From Clostridiales bacterium (lineage in GTDB: Bacteria > Bacillota > Clostridia > Lachnospirales > Lachnospiraceae), in the NCBI GenBank assembly GCA_019418195.1, contig DYCJ01000155.1, positions 1-6,109 of the forward strand: DNA of 6,109 bases. The letters run 5' to 3'. The notes under the pieces were generated by a model. That model was not told the origin of the DNA. It saw only the letters and a list, made by a program, of their open reading frames with translations, and searched no databases. A program made the position numbers and the translations under genes. Numbering within the stretch: position 1 is the stretch's first letter; every line of letters starts with the position of its first letter. Shown here piece after piece: positions 1 to 6,109 of the stretch.

Positions 1-795
1 TTTGATGACACAGGGAGAGAGTTAGTATTAATGGGCAGGGGTCTGGGATTCGGCGGACATCCGGGACAGCCTGTCGATGAGAAAAAGGTGGAGAAAGTAT
101 TCAGGATCAAAAGTCGCGATACAGCAGACCAGCTCAAAGAGCTTCTTGCAGATATGCCTCTCGAGAGAGCACAGATATCAGCGGATATTATATCTTTTGC
201 AAAAAGTAATCTTAACCTGAAACTGAACCAGAGTATTTATGTGACCCTGACAGATCATATTAATTTTGCGATCGAACGGTTTGAACAGGGAATCAACCTC
301 CAGAATGCGCTGTTGTGGGAGATCAAAAGGTTTTATCCTCATGAGTATGAACTCGGGCATTATGCACTGGAACTGGTCAAAGAGCGGATCGGCGTAGATC
401 TTCCGGAGGATGAAGCAGGGTTTATCGCGCTTCATTTTGTGAATGCAGAATACGGGACGGACATCCGGGATGCGTTTCGTTTCCCGAATCAGCTTAAAGA
501 CATTCTTGAGATAACAAGTGATGAACTCGGTATTGTTCTTGATGAGAGGACGCTCCATTATGAGAGGTTCGTGACTCATTTGAAATTCCTTCTTCAGCGG
601 GTGTACCGCAGGGAGCTTCTCCCCGACGAGGAAGATGAATTGTCGGAACTGATGCGCACGAAGTATCCGAAAGAATATGCGTGCAGCCGTAAGATAGCGG
701 AGTATATTGAAAAGAATACGGACTGCAGGCTTTCCGGCGAAGAAGTGATGTATCTTGCAATCCACATAAGACGCGTAACTATGGCGGAAGACTGA
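1..795 (+). CDS. LicT/BglG-family transcription antiterminator, 5'-truncated
   Basis: RNA-binding antiterminator that, in this family, stabilises an RAT hairpin in the leader of its target mRNA and prevents early termination when the cognate sugar is present. The reading frame is open from base 1, and the ten residues before the Met at 31 (ending GRELVL) match the RNA-binding domain of B. subtilis LicT as I recall it, so that Met is internal and about 14 residues are missing upstream. Aligned to LicT, the four regulatory histidines of the two PRD domains fall exactly at the equivalents of H100 (TLTDHINFAI, codon 256-258), H159 (EAGFIALHFVNAE, 433-435), H207 (RFVTHLKF, 577-579) and H269 (YLAIHIRRV, 763-765). 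It should therefore be a functional phosphorylation-controlled regulator: the PTS permease inhibits through PRD1 and HPr activates through PRD2. The EIIA gene starts 47 bp downstream, which suggests it controls this PTS operon. Its RAT target would lie upstream, outside the window. GlcT-type function cannot be excluded. Confidence 0.95.
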   Translation, partial: FDDTGRELVLMGRGLGFGGHPGQPVDEKKVEKVFRIKSRDTADQLKELLADMPLERAQISADIISFAKSNLNLKLNQSIYVTLTDHINFAIERFEQGINLQNALLWEIKRFYPHEYELGHYALELVKERIGVDLPEDEAGFIALHFVNAEYGTDIRDAFRFPNQLKDILEITSDELGIVLDERTLHYERFVTHLKFLLQRVYRRELLPDEEDELSELMRTKYPKEYACSRKIAEYIEKNTDCRLSGEEVMYLAIHIRRVTMAED

Positions 796-842
796 TACAG
801 TGGAGTATGTAAATTGTATTTATTGAAGAGAGGAGGAGAGAG

Positions 843-1322
843 ATGTTCAATTTATTCAAAAAAAAGGAGAACAACAAAGTGATCGGATCTCCGGCGAAGG
901 GAAGAGCTGTTGCACTGAGCGAGGTGAATGACCCGACATTCGCTGAGGAGATGCTTGGAAAAGGGGCGGCGGTCATCCCGGAGGATGGAAAGATTTGTGC
1001 CCCCGCTGACGGGGAGATAGGAATGGTGTTTGACACACTCCATGCAGTCAGCATGACAACAGACTTTGGGGCTGAGATACTGATCCATATCGGGCTTGAC
1101 ACGGTAAAAATGAAAGGTGAAGGCTTTACCGGGCATGTCAAGGCAGGAGATCATGTGAAGAAGGGAGATCTCCTTCTGGAAGTTGATCTTGAAAAGGTAA
1201 AAGCTGCAGGATATGACACGATCACCCCGGTGATCGTCTGCAACACACCGGATTATTCATCTGTTGAAAATGTTGGGAAAGGCGCTGTGAATGCCGGTGA
1301 TGATCTGATCATAGTATCATAA
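843..1322 (+). CDS. PTS EIIA component, glucose family (Crr-like), free-standing
   Basis: Cytoplasmic phosphocarrier that accepts phosphate from HPr and passes it to the EIIB domain of the permease. At 159 residues it is a single EIIA domain of usual size. The core PADGEIG...HAVSM...EILIHIGLDTVKMKGEGF pattern is typical of EIIA-Glc. His82 (in IHIG) is the phosphorylated residue and His67 (in LHAVSM) its partner, corresponding to His90 and His75 of E. coli EIIA-Glc with the same 15-residue spacing. The C-terminal half carries the usual GDLLLEVD and ITPVIVCN segments. The start is set by an AGGAGG at 831-836, six bases before the ATG. In many relatives this domain is fused to EIICB; here it is a separate gene in the same operon, 103 bp before the permease. 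It could also serve other EIIA-lacking permeases in the cell. Glycine codons are mainly GGA and GGG, unlike the permease gene. Confidence 0.96.
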   Translation: MFNLFKKKENNKVIGSPAKGRAVALSEVNDPTFAEEMLGKGAAVIPEDGKICAPADGEIGMVFDTLHAVSMTTDFGAEILIHIGLDTVKMKGEGFTGHVKAGDHVKKGDLLLEVDLEKVKAAGYDTITPVIVCNTPDYSSVENVGKGAVNAGDDLIIVS

Positions 1323-1354
1323 CAAGGGCAACGGTCAGAACAGAAACAAAAATG

Positions 1355-1381
1355 ATTTTAACCGGGAAGTCCGGTTGAAAT
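1355..1381 (+). other. Intercistronic RNA hairpin between EIIA and EIICB genes
   Basis: An 11-bp stem with one G-U pair: 1355-1365 pairs with 1371-1381 around the 5-nt loop GAAGT, with the core AACCGG/CCGGTT. The next bases are A-rich with no T tract, so it is not a standard intrinsic terminator. It does not resemble the RAT consensus bound by LicT-type proteins. It lies 32 bp after the EIIA stop and 44 bp before the EIICB start, where hairpins often act as mRNA processing or 3'-end protection sites. That role is an inference. Confidence 0.6.
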
Positions 1382-1425
1382 AGAAAAAGGGATTATGACG
1401 AGAGTCAGAATAAGGAGGGAAATTC

Positions 1426-2898
1426 ATGAAGTTTTTACAGAAGTTAGGTAAAGCGTTAATGCTGCCTGTTGCTGTGCTTCCGATCTGTGGTATTCTCATG
1501 GGTATCGGATATGCTCTTTGTCCGTCTACTATGCAGGGCGGTGACGTAACAGGTATTGTTCAGCAGATTGGTTATTATCTCGTGAAAGCGGGCGGAGCCC
1601 TGATTGACAATATGGCGATCCTGTTCGCAATCGGTATCGGTGTTGGTCTGGCAGACGAGAACGATGGTACAGGCGGACTTGCAGCTCTGGTTTCCTGGCT
1701 GATGATCACAAACCTGCTGGCAACAGCAAACGTGACAGTTATCATGCCGTCGATCGCAGAGAACGTTGATGCTACACTTGCATTTGACAAGATTGCAAAC
1801 CCGTTCATCGGTATCCTTGCCGGTGTGATCGGAGGTCTGTGCTACAATAAGTTTAAGAGCACAAAACTTCCGGACTGGTTGTCATTCTTCAGCGGCAAAC
1901 GTTCTGTTGCTATTGTAGCCGGTGTTGTTTCTATTATTGTATCTGTAGTACTGCTCTTTGTATGGCCGATTCTCTTCGGCGCACTTGTTGCACTTGGCGA
2001 GGGTATCGCAAGTCTTGATGCAGTAGGAGCTGGACTGTATGCATTCTTCAACAGACTGCTTATTCCGTTCGGTCTGCACCATGCGCTGAACAATGTATTC
2101 TGGTTTGACACGATCGGACTTGGCGACCTGACTCACTTCTGGGCAGGCGAGACATCAGCAGATGTAACATGGAGCCTTGGTATGTATATGTCAGGATTCT
2201 TCCCATGTATGATGTTCGGTATTCCTGGTGCGGCTCTGGCTATGGTACATACAGCTAAGAGCAACAAGAAGAAAGTTGCGATCGGTCTTCTGAGTTCTGC
2301 AGCTATCGCAGCGTTTGTCTGCGGTGTTACAGAGCCGTTCGAGTTCGGTTTCATGTTCCTTGCACCGGTTCTGTACCTCATCTACGCACTGCTTTATGCA
2401 ATCTTCACAGTGGTAACAGTGCTGGTTGGCTTCCGTGCAGGATTCAGTTTCTCCGCTGGTCTGACAGACCTCGTATTCTCTGCTTCCCTTCCGGCAGCAG
2501 CAAATACATGGATGATCATTCCGCTCGGTGTTGCAGCGTTCCTTGTATTCTATATTGTATTCCGCTTCGCGATCGTGAAATTCGATCTGAAGACACCGGG
2601 ACGTGAGGATGATGACGATACAGAGGCAGAGAAGAGCGCAGTTCTTGCAAATGATGACTTTACAGAAGTTGCTAAGATCGTGCTGGAAGGTGTCGGCGGA
2701 AAAGAAAACGTGACATCCATTGATAACTGTATTACAAGACTTCGCCTTGAAATCAAGGATTACACAAAGGTTGATGAAAAGAAGATCAAATCTGCGGGAG
2801 TTGCAGGCGTAATCCGTCCGGGCAAGAATTCGGTACAGGTTATTGTTGGTACTAAAGTACAGTTCGTTGCAGACGAATTCAAGAAACTCTGCAAATAA
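1426..2898 (+). CDS. nagE: PTS EIICB permease, NagE/PtsG family, probably N-acetylglucosamine type
   Basis: Membrane permease that imports and phosphorylates a hexose. The EIIC domain spans about residues 1-385 with roughly ten hydrophobic segments. It contains the family motifs LLIPFGLHHALN (His218-His219), SGFFPCMMFGIPGAALAM and GVTEPFEF (Glu303, sugar-binding region). A linker with the conserved FDLKTPGRED and an acidic stretch leads to an EIIB domain (about 410-490) whose phosphorylated Cys435 lies in NCITRLRL. No EIIA domain follows; the free-standing EIIA upstream fills that role. GFSFSAG (340-345 region) and the SGFFP segment match E. coli NagE better than PtsG as I remember them, so N-acetylglucosamine is favoured but glucose remains possible. 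AAGGAGG at 1412-1418 fixes the start. Of the first 16 glycine codons 10 are GGT, against 2 of 18 in the EIIA gene, which hints at high expression. Family is near certain; substrate is about 60 percent. Confidence 0.93.
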   Translation: MKFLQKLGKALMLPVAVLPICGILMGIGYALCPSTMQGGDVTGIVQQIGYYLVKAGGALIDNMAILFAIGIGVGLADENDGTGGLAALVSWLMITNLLATANVTVIMPSIAENVDATLAFDKIANPFIGILAGVIGGLCYNKFKSTKLPDWLSFFSGKRSVAIVAGVVSIIVSVVLLFVWPILFGALVALGEGIASLDAVGAGLYAFFNRLLIPFGLHHALNNVFWFDTIGLGDLTHFWAGETSADVTWSLGMYMSGFFPCMMFGIPGAALAMVHTAKSNKKKVAIGLLSSAAIAAFVCGVTEPFEFGFMFLAPVLYLIYALLYAIFTVVTVLVGFRAGFSFSAGLTDLVFSASLPAAANTWMIIPLGVAAFLVFYIVFRFAIVKFDLKTPGREDDDDTEAEKSAVLANDDFTEVAKIVLEGVGGKENVTSIDNCITRLRLEIKDYTKVDEKKIKSAGVAGVIRPGKNSVQVIVGTKVQFVADEFKKLCK

Positions 2899-2928
2899 GT
2901 ATAATTATAAATAATCCCTTTTGAATCT

Positions 2929-2977
2929 GGTCGGGGACGTAGTGAAATCTGATTTGCTGCGTCCTCGATCGTATTTT
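2929..2977 (+). terminator. Intrinsic terminator of the PTS operon
   Basis: A 14-bp stem with three G-U pairs: 2929-2942 pairs with 2957-2970. It is closed by a 14-nt loop that can itself fold as AAAT/ATTT (2945-2948 with 2952-2955). The stem is followed by GTATTTT, a short T-rich tail. It begins 31 bp after the EIICB stop and ends before the tyrS promoter, so it fits the end of the sugar operon. The interrupted T tract makes its efficiency uncertain. Confidence 0.75.
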
Positions 2978-3012
2978 AACCTGTCGCTGAATGGGAGCCG
3001 GGGAAATGGCGC

Positions 3013-3041
3013 TTGACAAAGTCTCACAGATACGCTAATAT
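3013..3041 (+). promoter_or_regulatory. Sigma-A-type promoter of the T-box/tyrS unit
   Basis: TTGACA at 3013-3018 is a perfect -35 box. A 17-bp spacer leads to TAATAT at 3036-3041, one base from the TATAAT consensus. The predicted transcription start is near 3048, just upstream of the T-box Stem I, which is where a T-box promoter should be. Confidence 0.9.
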
Positions 3042-3047
3042 CACCAT

Positions 3048-3338
3048 ATGATTTATTATGAGAACAGGCGATGAAGAGAAGAAGTAGGAGATACCGGAGA
3101 AAACAGAAAGCAGCCGGCGGATGAGAGGCGCATGATACCGTATCTGTGAATACATCTCGGAGCCCCGTACCGAAAGTTTCTCGCAGATGATAAACCTGAC
3201 AGCGGAGATGAGTAGGCTGCGGCGGAGCGGCACACGTTATCGTGCCAGATGAGGCCGGGAGAAGGATATCCCCGGCGAATTAAGGTGGTACCACGGTTTA
3301 TATTCGTCCTTATTGCGAGAGCAGCAGGGACGTTTTTT
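3048..3338 (+). promoter_or_regulatory. Tyrosine T-box riboswitch leader
   Basis: Leader RNA that senses uncharged tRNA-Tyr and lets transcription continue into tyrS only when charging is low. In Stem I an AGTA loop-E-like element (3083-3086) lies opposite GTGAATACA. The helix above the specifier loop is AGATAC 3089-3094 with GTATCT 3140-3145, and the one below is GAGA 3076-3079 with TCTC 3155-3158. This places TAC at 3151-3153 as the specifier, a tyrosine codon that agrees with the downstream gene. Further hairpins include GGCAC/GTGCC (3229-3233 with 3242-3246) and a Stem III-like GCCGGG/CCCGGC (3254-3259 with 3271-3276). The conserved T-box AAGGTGGTACCACGG is at 3282-3296. Its TGGT bulge (3286-3289) can pair with an ACCA tRNA end, consistent with the A discriminator base of bacterial tRNA-Tyr. 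AAGG can pair with CCTT at 3308-3311 to form the antiterminator. Confidence 0.96.
3305..3338 (+). terminator. Regulated terminator of the tyrS T-box
   Basis: CGTCCTTATTGC (3305-3316) pairs with GCAGCAGGGACG (3321-3332) around a GAGA tetraloop, giving a 12-position stem with one A-C mismatch, followed directly by TTTTTT (3333-3338). Its 5' arm shares the CGTCCTT bases needed by the antiterminator, so the two structures exclude each other. Confidence 0.93.
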
Positions 3339-3374
3339 ATTTAACCGGAAAGGAAAGAGAAAAGGAGAAGAAAG

Positions 3375-4598
3375 ATGGGAATTTATGAAGAACTTCAGGC
3401 CCGCGGCCTGATCGCCCAGGTGACAGATGAAGAAGGAATCAGAGAACTGGTGAATAACGGGAAAGCGGTGTTTTATATCGGATTTGATCCGACTGCGGAC
3501 AGCCTGCATGTAGGACATTTCATGGCACTGTGCCTTATGAAACGTCTTCAGGAAGCGGGCAATAAGCCGATCGCCCTGATCGGAGGAGGAACGGGATATA
3601 TCGGGGATCCGTCCGGAAGAACAGATATGAGGAGCATGATGACGCCGGAACAGATCCAGCATAACTGTGACTGTTTTAAGAAGCAGATGAGCAAGTTTAT
3701 CGATTTCTCTGAGGGGAAAGCGCTTATGGTGAATAATGCTGACTGGCTTCTGGATCTGAACTATATCGAGCTTCTTCGTGAAGTCGGACCGCATTTCTCC
3801 GTAAACCGTATGCTGACGGCTGAGTGCTACAAGCAGAGAATGGAAAGAGGATTGAGCTTTCTTGAATTCAACTACATGATCATGCAGGCGTATGACTTCT
3901 ACGCACTGTTCCAGAAATATGGATGTAACCTGCAGTTCGGAGGAGATGATCAGTGGAGCAATATGCTGGCCGGAACAGAACTGATCCGCCGCAAGCTTGG
4001 CAAGGATGCAGGAGCTATGACGATCACACTTCTTCTGAACTCCGAAGGAAAGAAGATGGGCAAGACCCAGTCCGGAGCTGTGTGGCTCGACCCGGAGAAG
4101 ACATCTCCGTTCGAGTTCTATCAGTACTGGAGAAATGTAGCTGATGCTGATGTACTGAAATGTATCCGTATGCTGACATTCCTTCCTCTGGAAGAAATAG
4201 ATAAGATGGATTCGTGGGAAGGCGCTCAGCTTAACACGGCGAAAGAAATCCTTGCTTACGAGCTGACCAAGCTGGTGCACGGCGAGGAAGAGGCGAAGAA
4301 AGCACAGGAGAGTGCGCGCGCCCTGTTCAGTAAAGGGAATGCGGCAGAGATGCCGACGACAGAACTGACAGAGGATGATTTTGTCGACGGCAGCATTGAT
4401 ATCCTGTCCATGCTTGTGAGAGCCGGACTTGTTCCTTCGAAATCTGAGGCAAGGCGTGCGGTGCAGCAGGGAGGAACTTCTGTTGACGGAGAGAAGGTAA
4501 CAGATATCAAAGCACTGTTTGCAAAAGATGCATTTACAGGAGAAGGTCTGATTCTGAAAAAGGGAAAGAAAAACTTCCACAGACTGATCCTGAAATAA
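3375..4598 (+). CDS. tyrS: Tyrosyl-tRNA synthetase, TyrS type
   Basis: Class I aminoacyl-tRNA synthetase that activates tyrosine with ATP and loads it on tRNA-Tyr in the cytoplasm. The 407 residues match the usual bacterial length. The catalytic domain shows [15 protein letters not shown] (about 34-48) with HVGH as the HIGH signature at 45-48, [13 protein letters not shown] (70-82), the tyrosine-pocket segment QAYDF (171-175), FGGDDQWSN (188-196), and KKMGKT (226-231) as the KMSKS-type loop. An alpha-helical anticodon-recognition region follows, then a C-terminal S4 RNA-binding domain from about 342 ([15 protein letters not shown]...). AAAGGAG at 3361-3367 lies seven bases before the ATG, and the gene begins 37 bp after the T-box terminator. 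Expression is expected to rise when tRNA-Tyr is uncharged. No key residue appears missing. It is the only gene clearly served by this promoter. Confidence 0.99.
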   Translation: MGIYEELQARGLIAQVTDEEGIRELVNNGKAVFYIGFDPTADSLHVGHFMALCLMKRLQEAGNKPIALIGGGTGYIGDPSGRTDMRSMMTPEQIQHNCDCFKKQMSKFIDFSEGKALMVNNADWLLDLNYIELLREVGPHFSVNRMLTAECYKQRMERGLSFLEFNYMIMQAYDFYALFQKYGCNLQFGGDDQWSNMLAGTELIRRKLGKDAGAMTITLLLNSEGKKMGKTQSGAVWLDPEKTSPFEFYQYWRNVADADVLKCIRMLTFLPLEEIDKMDSWEGAQLNTAKEILAYELTKLVHGEEEAKKAQESARALFSKGNAAEMPTTELTEDDFVDGSIDILSMLVRAGLVPSKSEARRAVQQGGTSVDGEKVTDIKALFAKDAFTGEGLILKKGKKNFHRLILK

Positions 4599-4657
4599 CA
4601 TTATTATAATGTAGTTACTGAAATAAAGTTTCACAAATGTATACGTGCTGCAGCGAC

Positions 4658-4693
4658 GGAGCGGATCTGCTTATTAAAGCAGCGCTCCATTTT
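4658..4693 (+). terminator. Probable intrinsic terminator after tyrS
   Basis: GGAGCG (4658-4663) pairs with CGCTCC (4683-4688), and after a 3-nt bulge (GAT) CTGCTT (4667-4672) pairs with AAGCAG (4677-4682) around the loop ATTA. The stem is followed by ATTTTC, a short T run. It sits 59 bp after the tyrS stop and 54 bp before hydF. The weak tail allows for some read-through into hydF. Confidence 0.75.
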
Positions 4694-4747
4694 CTGTAAA
4701 AAAAATAAAAGAGTGCATGTGATGGAAAAAGCAGGAGGAAAATTAAG

Positions 4748-5977
4748 ATGAGTATGAATCAGACGCCGATGTCCGAACGGGTGCACATCGGTTTCTTTGG
4801 GAAACGAAATGCAGGAAAATCCAGTGTTATGAATGCGGTGACGGGGCAGGATCTGGCAGTGGTATCAGAGGTAAAAGGGACAACGACCGACCCGGTGTAT
4901 AAATCTATGGAACTTCTGCCGCTGGGACCGGTCGTGATGATGGACACTCCGGGTATCGATGACGAGGGTGAACTGGGGAGCCTGCGCGTAAAAAAGAGCT
5001 ATCAGGTGCTGAATAAGACAGATGCGGCAGTGCTTGTGATTGACGGTACGGTTGGAGCATCAGAAGAGGACAGAACCCTGCTTGACCGGATCAGAAAAAA
5101 GAATATTCCGTTTGTGGTAGTTATTAATAAGAAAGAACTCGCAGATAAAGTAATGGAAGGGATTGTAAGACAGTCCTTATCCCTGGACGACGGCCGGCTC
5201 GTTTTTGTGAGTGCTGCGACTGGGGAAGGTATTTACGAATTAAAAGAACAGATCGCTGCGATCGCAGCCACGGAAGAGCCTGAAAAATATCTTGTGAGGG
5301 ATCTGCTTGCTCCATCAGATATCGCGGTGCTTGTTGTGCCGATCGATTCCGCTGCTCCGAAGGGAAGACTGATCCTTCCTCAGCAGCAGACGATCCGTGA
5401 TATCCTCGAGGCGGATGCGGTTTCTGTAGTGGTGAAAGAGACAGAACTGAAAGAAACACTGGGACAATTTCGGAAAAAGCCTAAAATGGTCATAACTGAC
5501 AGTCAGGCATTTGAGCAGGTGTCAGCGGACACGCCTGAAGATATCCTGTTGACTTCTTTCTCTATATTAATGGCACGCTATAAAGGAAACCTCGAACAGG
5601 CAGTACGCGGTGTGACTGCTCTTGACAGTCTGGAGGACGGAGATACCGTACTGATCAGCGAGGGGTGCACCCACCACAGACAGTGCGATGACATCGGAAC
5701 AGTAAAGATCCCGGGATGGATCAGAGAGTACACCGGAGGCAAAGAAATCCGGATCGAGACGACATCGGGCACCGAGTTCCCGGACGATCTGACGAAGTAT
5801 AAACTGATCATCCACTGTGGCGGCTGTATGCTCAATGAGCGGGAAATGAAATGCCGGCTGAGCTGCGCGGCAGATCAGGGAGTACTGATGACAAACTACG
5901 GGATCATGATCGCATATGTGAAAGGAATACTTAAGAGGAGCGTGGAAGTATTTCCGGAGATATATAAAATGCTGTGA
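4748..5977 (+). CDS. hydF: [FeFe]-hydrogenase H-cluster maturation GTPase HydF
   Basis: Scaffold and carrier protein that holds the diiron subcluster precursor made with HydE and HydG and delivers it to apo-[FeFe]-hydrogenase. The 409 residues are the usual length. An N-terminal Ras-like GTPase domain (about 10-172) has the P-loop GKRNAGKSS (18-26), GTTTDP (44-49) as switch I, DTPGID (66-71) as G3, NKKE (127-130) at the G4 position and SAA (155-157) as G5. A middle dimerisation region (about 180-265) follows. The C-terminal domain carries the iron-sulfur ligands in the HydF pattern CxHx46HCxxC: Cys307, His309, His356, Cys357 and Cys360. AGGAGG at 4733-4738 lies nine bases before the chosen ATG; Met3 and Met8 are weaker alternatives. 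G4 normally reads NKxD, so Glu130 is a mild deviation. The gene stands alone here, 149 bp after tyrS with a hairpin between, and no hydE or hydG in view. Confidence 0.97.
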   Translation: MSMNQTPMSERVHIGFFGKRNAGKSSVMNAVTGQDLAVVSEVKGTTTDPVYKSMELLPLGPVVMMDTPGIDDEGELGSLRVKKSYQVLNKTDAAVLVIDGTVGASEEDRTLLDRIRKKNIPFVVVINKKELADKVMEGIVRQSLSLDDGRLVFVSAATGEGIYELKEQIAAIAATEEPEKYLVRDLLAPSDIAVLVVPIDSAAPKGRLILPQQQTIRDILEADAVSVVVKETELKETLGQFRKKPKMVITDSQAFEQVSADTPEDILLTSFSILMARYKGNLEQAVRGVTALDSLEDGDTVLISEGCTHHRQCDDIGTVKIPGWIREYTGGKEIRIETTSGTEFPDDLTKYKLIIHCGGCMLNEREMKCRLSCAADQGVLMTNYGIMIAYVKGILKRSVEVFPEIYKML

Positions 5978-6022
5978 ATTTAAAATTGTACTAAAAAAAA
6001 TACAATATTTCTGAAAAACCTC

Positions 6023-6051
6023 TTGAAATAAATTCCACTATCAGATATACT
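6023..6051 (+). promoter_or_regulatory. Sigma-A-type promoter of the next downstream unit
   Basis: TTGAAA at 6023-6028, a 17-bp spacer and TATACT at 6046-6051 give a strong housekeeping promoter, one base off consensus in each box. Transcription should start near 6058. It lies 45 bp after the hydF stop and points to a new transcription unit whose gene is beyond the window. Confidence 0.82.
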
Positions 6052-6057
6052 GAAAAA

Positions 6058-6109
6058 GCTGTGACATGATAGCAAAGAAGCGCGAGGTTGCTGCCGATGC
6101 AAAAACATA
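6058..6109 (+). promoter_or_regulatory. Start of a 5' leader RNA, cut by the window end; possibly ribosomal S10-operon leader
   Basis: The first ~50 nt of the transcript from the 6023-6051 promoter hold no ribosome binding site or convincing start codon. They contain a GC-rich block around 6080-6100 (GCGCGAGGTTGCTGCCGATG). GAGGTTGCTG recalls the leader upstream of rpsJ in Firmicutes as I remember it. This is recognition from memory of a short motif, and only the 5' part is visible, so the identity is tentative. Confidence 0.4.

Noticed and set aside
31..33. ATG at 31 as the start of the antiterminator.
   Set aside because: The frame is open upstream to base 1 and encodes residues that match the LicT N-terminal RNA-binding domain; starting at 31 would remove half of that domain.
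178..765. Open frames of 195 and 88 codons on the - strand inside the antiterminator gene.
   Set aside because: Both lie opposite conserved PRD domain codons and show no family motif or ribosome binding site of note.
1355..1381. The EIIA-EIICB hairpin as an RAT site for the antiterminator.
   Set aside because: It is a near-perfect stem without the internal loops and conserved bases of RAT elements, and no terminator overlaps it.
3237..4634. A 465-codon open frame on the - strand spanning all of tyrS.
   Set aside because: It is entirely antisense to an unmistakable tyrS, its translation is rich in Cys, His, Phe and Arg with no recognisable motif, and its end falls inside the T-box. It is a composition shadow.
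4615..4643. TTACTG, 17 bp, TGTATA as a promoter for hydF.
   Set aside because: Both boxes are weak and the start would fall right at the hairpin that appears to terminate transcription, so it is not called as a feature.
4722..4751. A ten-codon frame (MEKAGGKLR) whose stop overlaps the hydF start as ATGA.
   Set aside because: It has no ribosome binding site and simply runs through the hydF Shine-Dalgarno region; chance is the better explanation.
5985..6006. ATTGTA/TACAAT inverted repeat after hydF as a terminator.
   Set aside because: The stem is six mostly A-T pairs with a ten-base A-rich loop and no T run downstream on the + strand, so it is too weak to call.

Overview
The window looks like chromosomal core sequence from an anaerobic, low-to-moderate GC Firmicute of class Clostridia, most likely a Lachnospiraceae-type gut bacterium. 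This rests on a LicT-type antiterminator with PTS genes, a T-box leader ahead of tyrS, an [FeFe]-hydrogenase maturase (HydF), strong AGGAGG ribosome binding sites and sigma-A-like promoters. The family is an inference from gene content, not a proven assignment. All four complete genes and the one partial gene are on the + strand. I see no mobile element, CRISPR array, tRNA or rRNA.

Region 1 (1-2977) is a sugar-uptake operon. It begins inside a LicT/BglG-family antiterminator whose first ~14 codons lie outside the window. A free-standing EIIA of the glucose family follows at 843-1322, then an EIICB permease of the NagE/PtsG family at 1426-2898 that looks most like the N-acetylglucosamine type. 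EIIA passes phosphate from HPr to the EIIB cysteine, the permease phosphorylates incoming sugar, and the same phosphorelay probably sets the activity of the antiterminator. A strong hairpin sits between EIIA and EIICB, and a long hairpin with a short T tract ends the unit.

Region 2 (3013-4693) is the tyrS unit. It has a near-consensus promoter, a tyrosine T-box riboswitch with a visible UAC specifier, the T-box sequence and its competing terminator, then complete tyrosyl-tRNA synthetase and a hairpin terminator.

Region 3 (4748-5977) is hydF, the GTPase and Fe-S scaffold that delivers the diiron subcluster to [FeFe]-hydrogenase. No hydE, hydG or hydrogenase gene is in view, and the promoter for hydF is not obvious.

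Region 4 (5978-6109) holds a clear promoter and the first ~50 nt of a new transcript. Its sequence resembles, from memory, the leader of the ribosomal protein S10 operon.

Everything is readable as known families. I found no evidence for an undescribed system. The points most worth checking are the EIIA/EIICB expression split, the hydF transcription arrangement and the truncated leader at the 3' edge.
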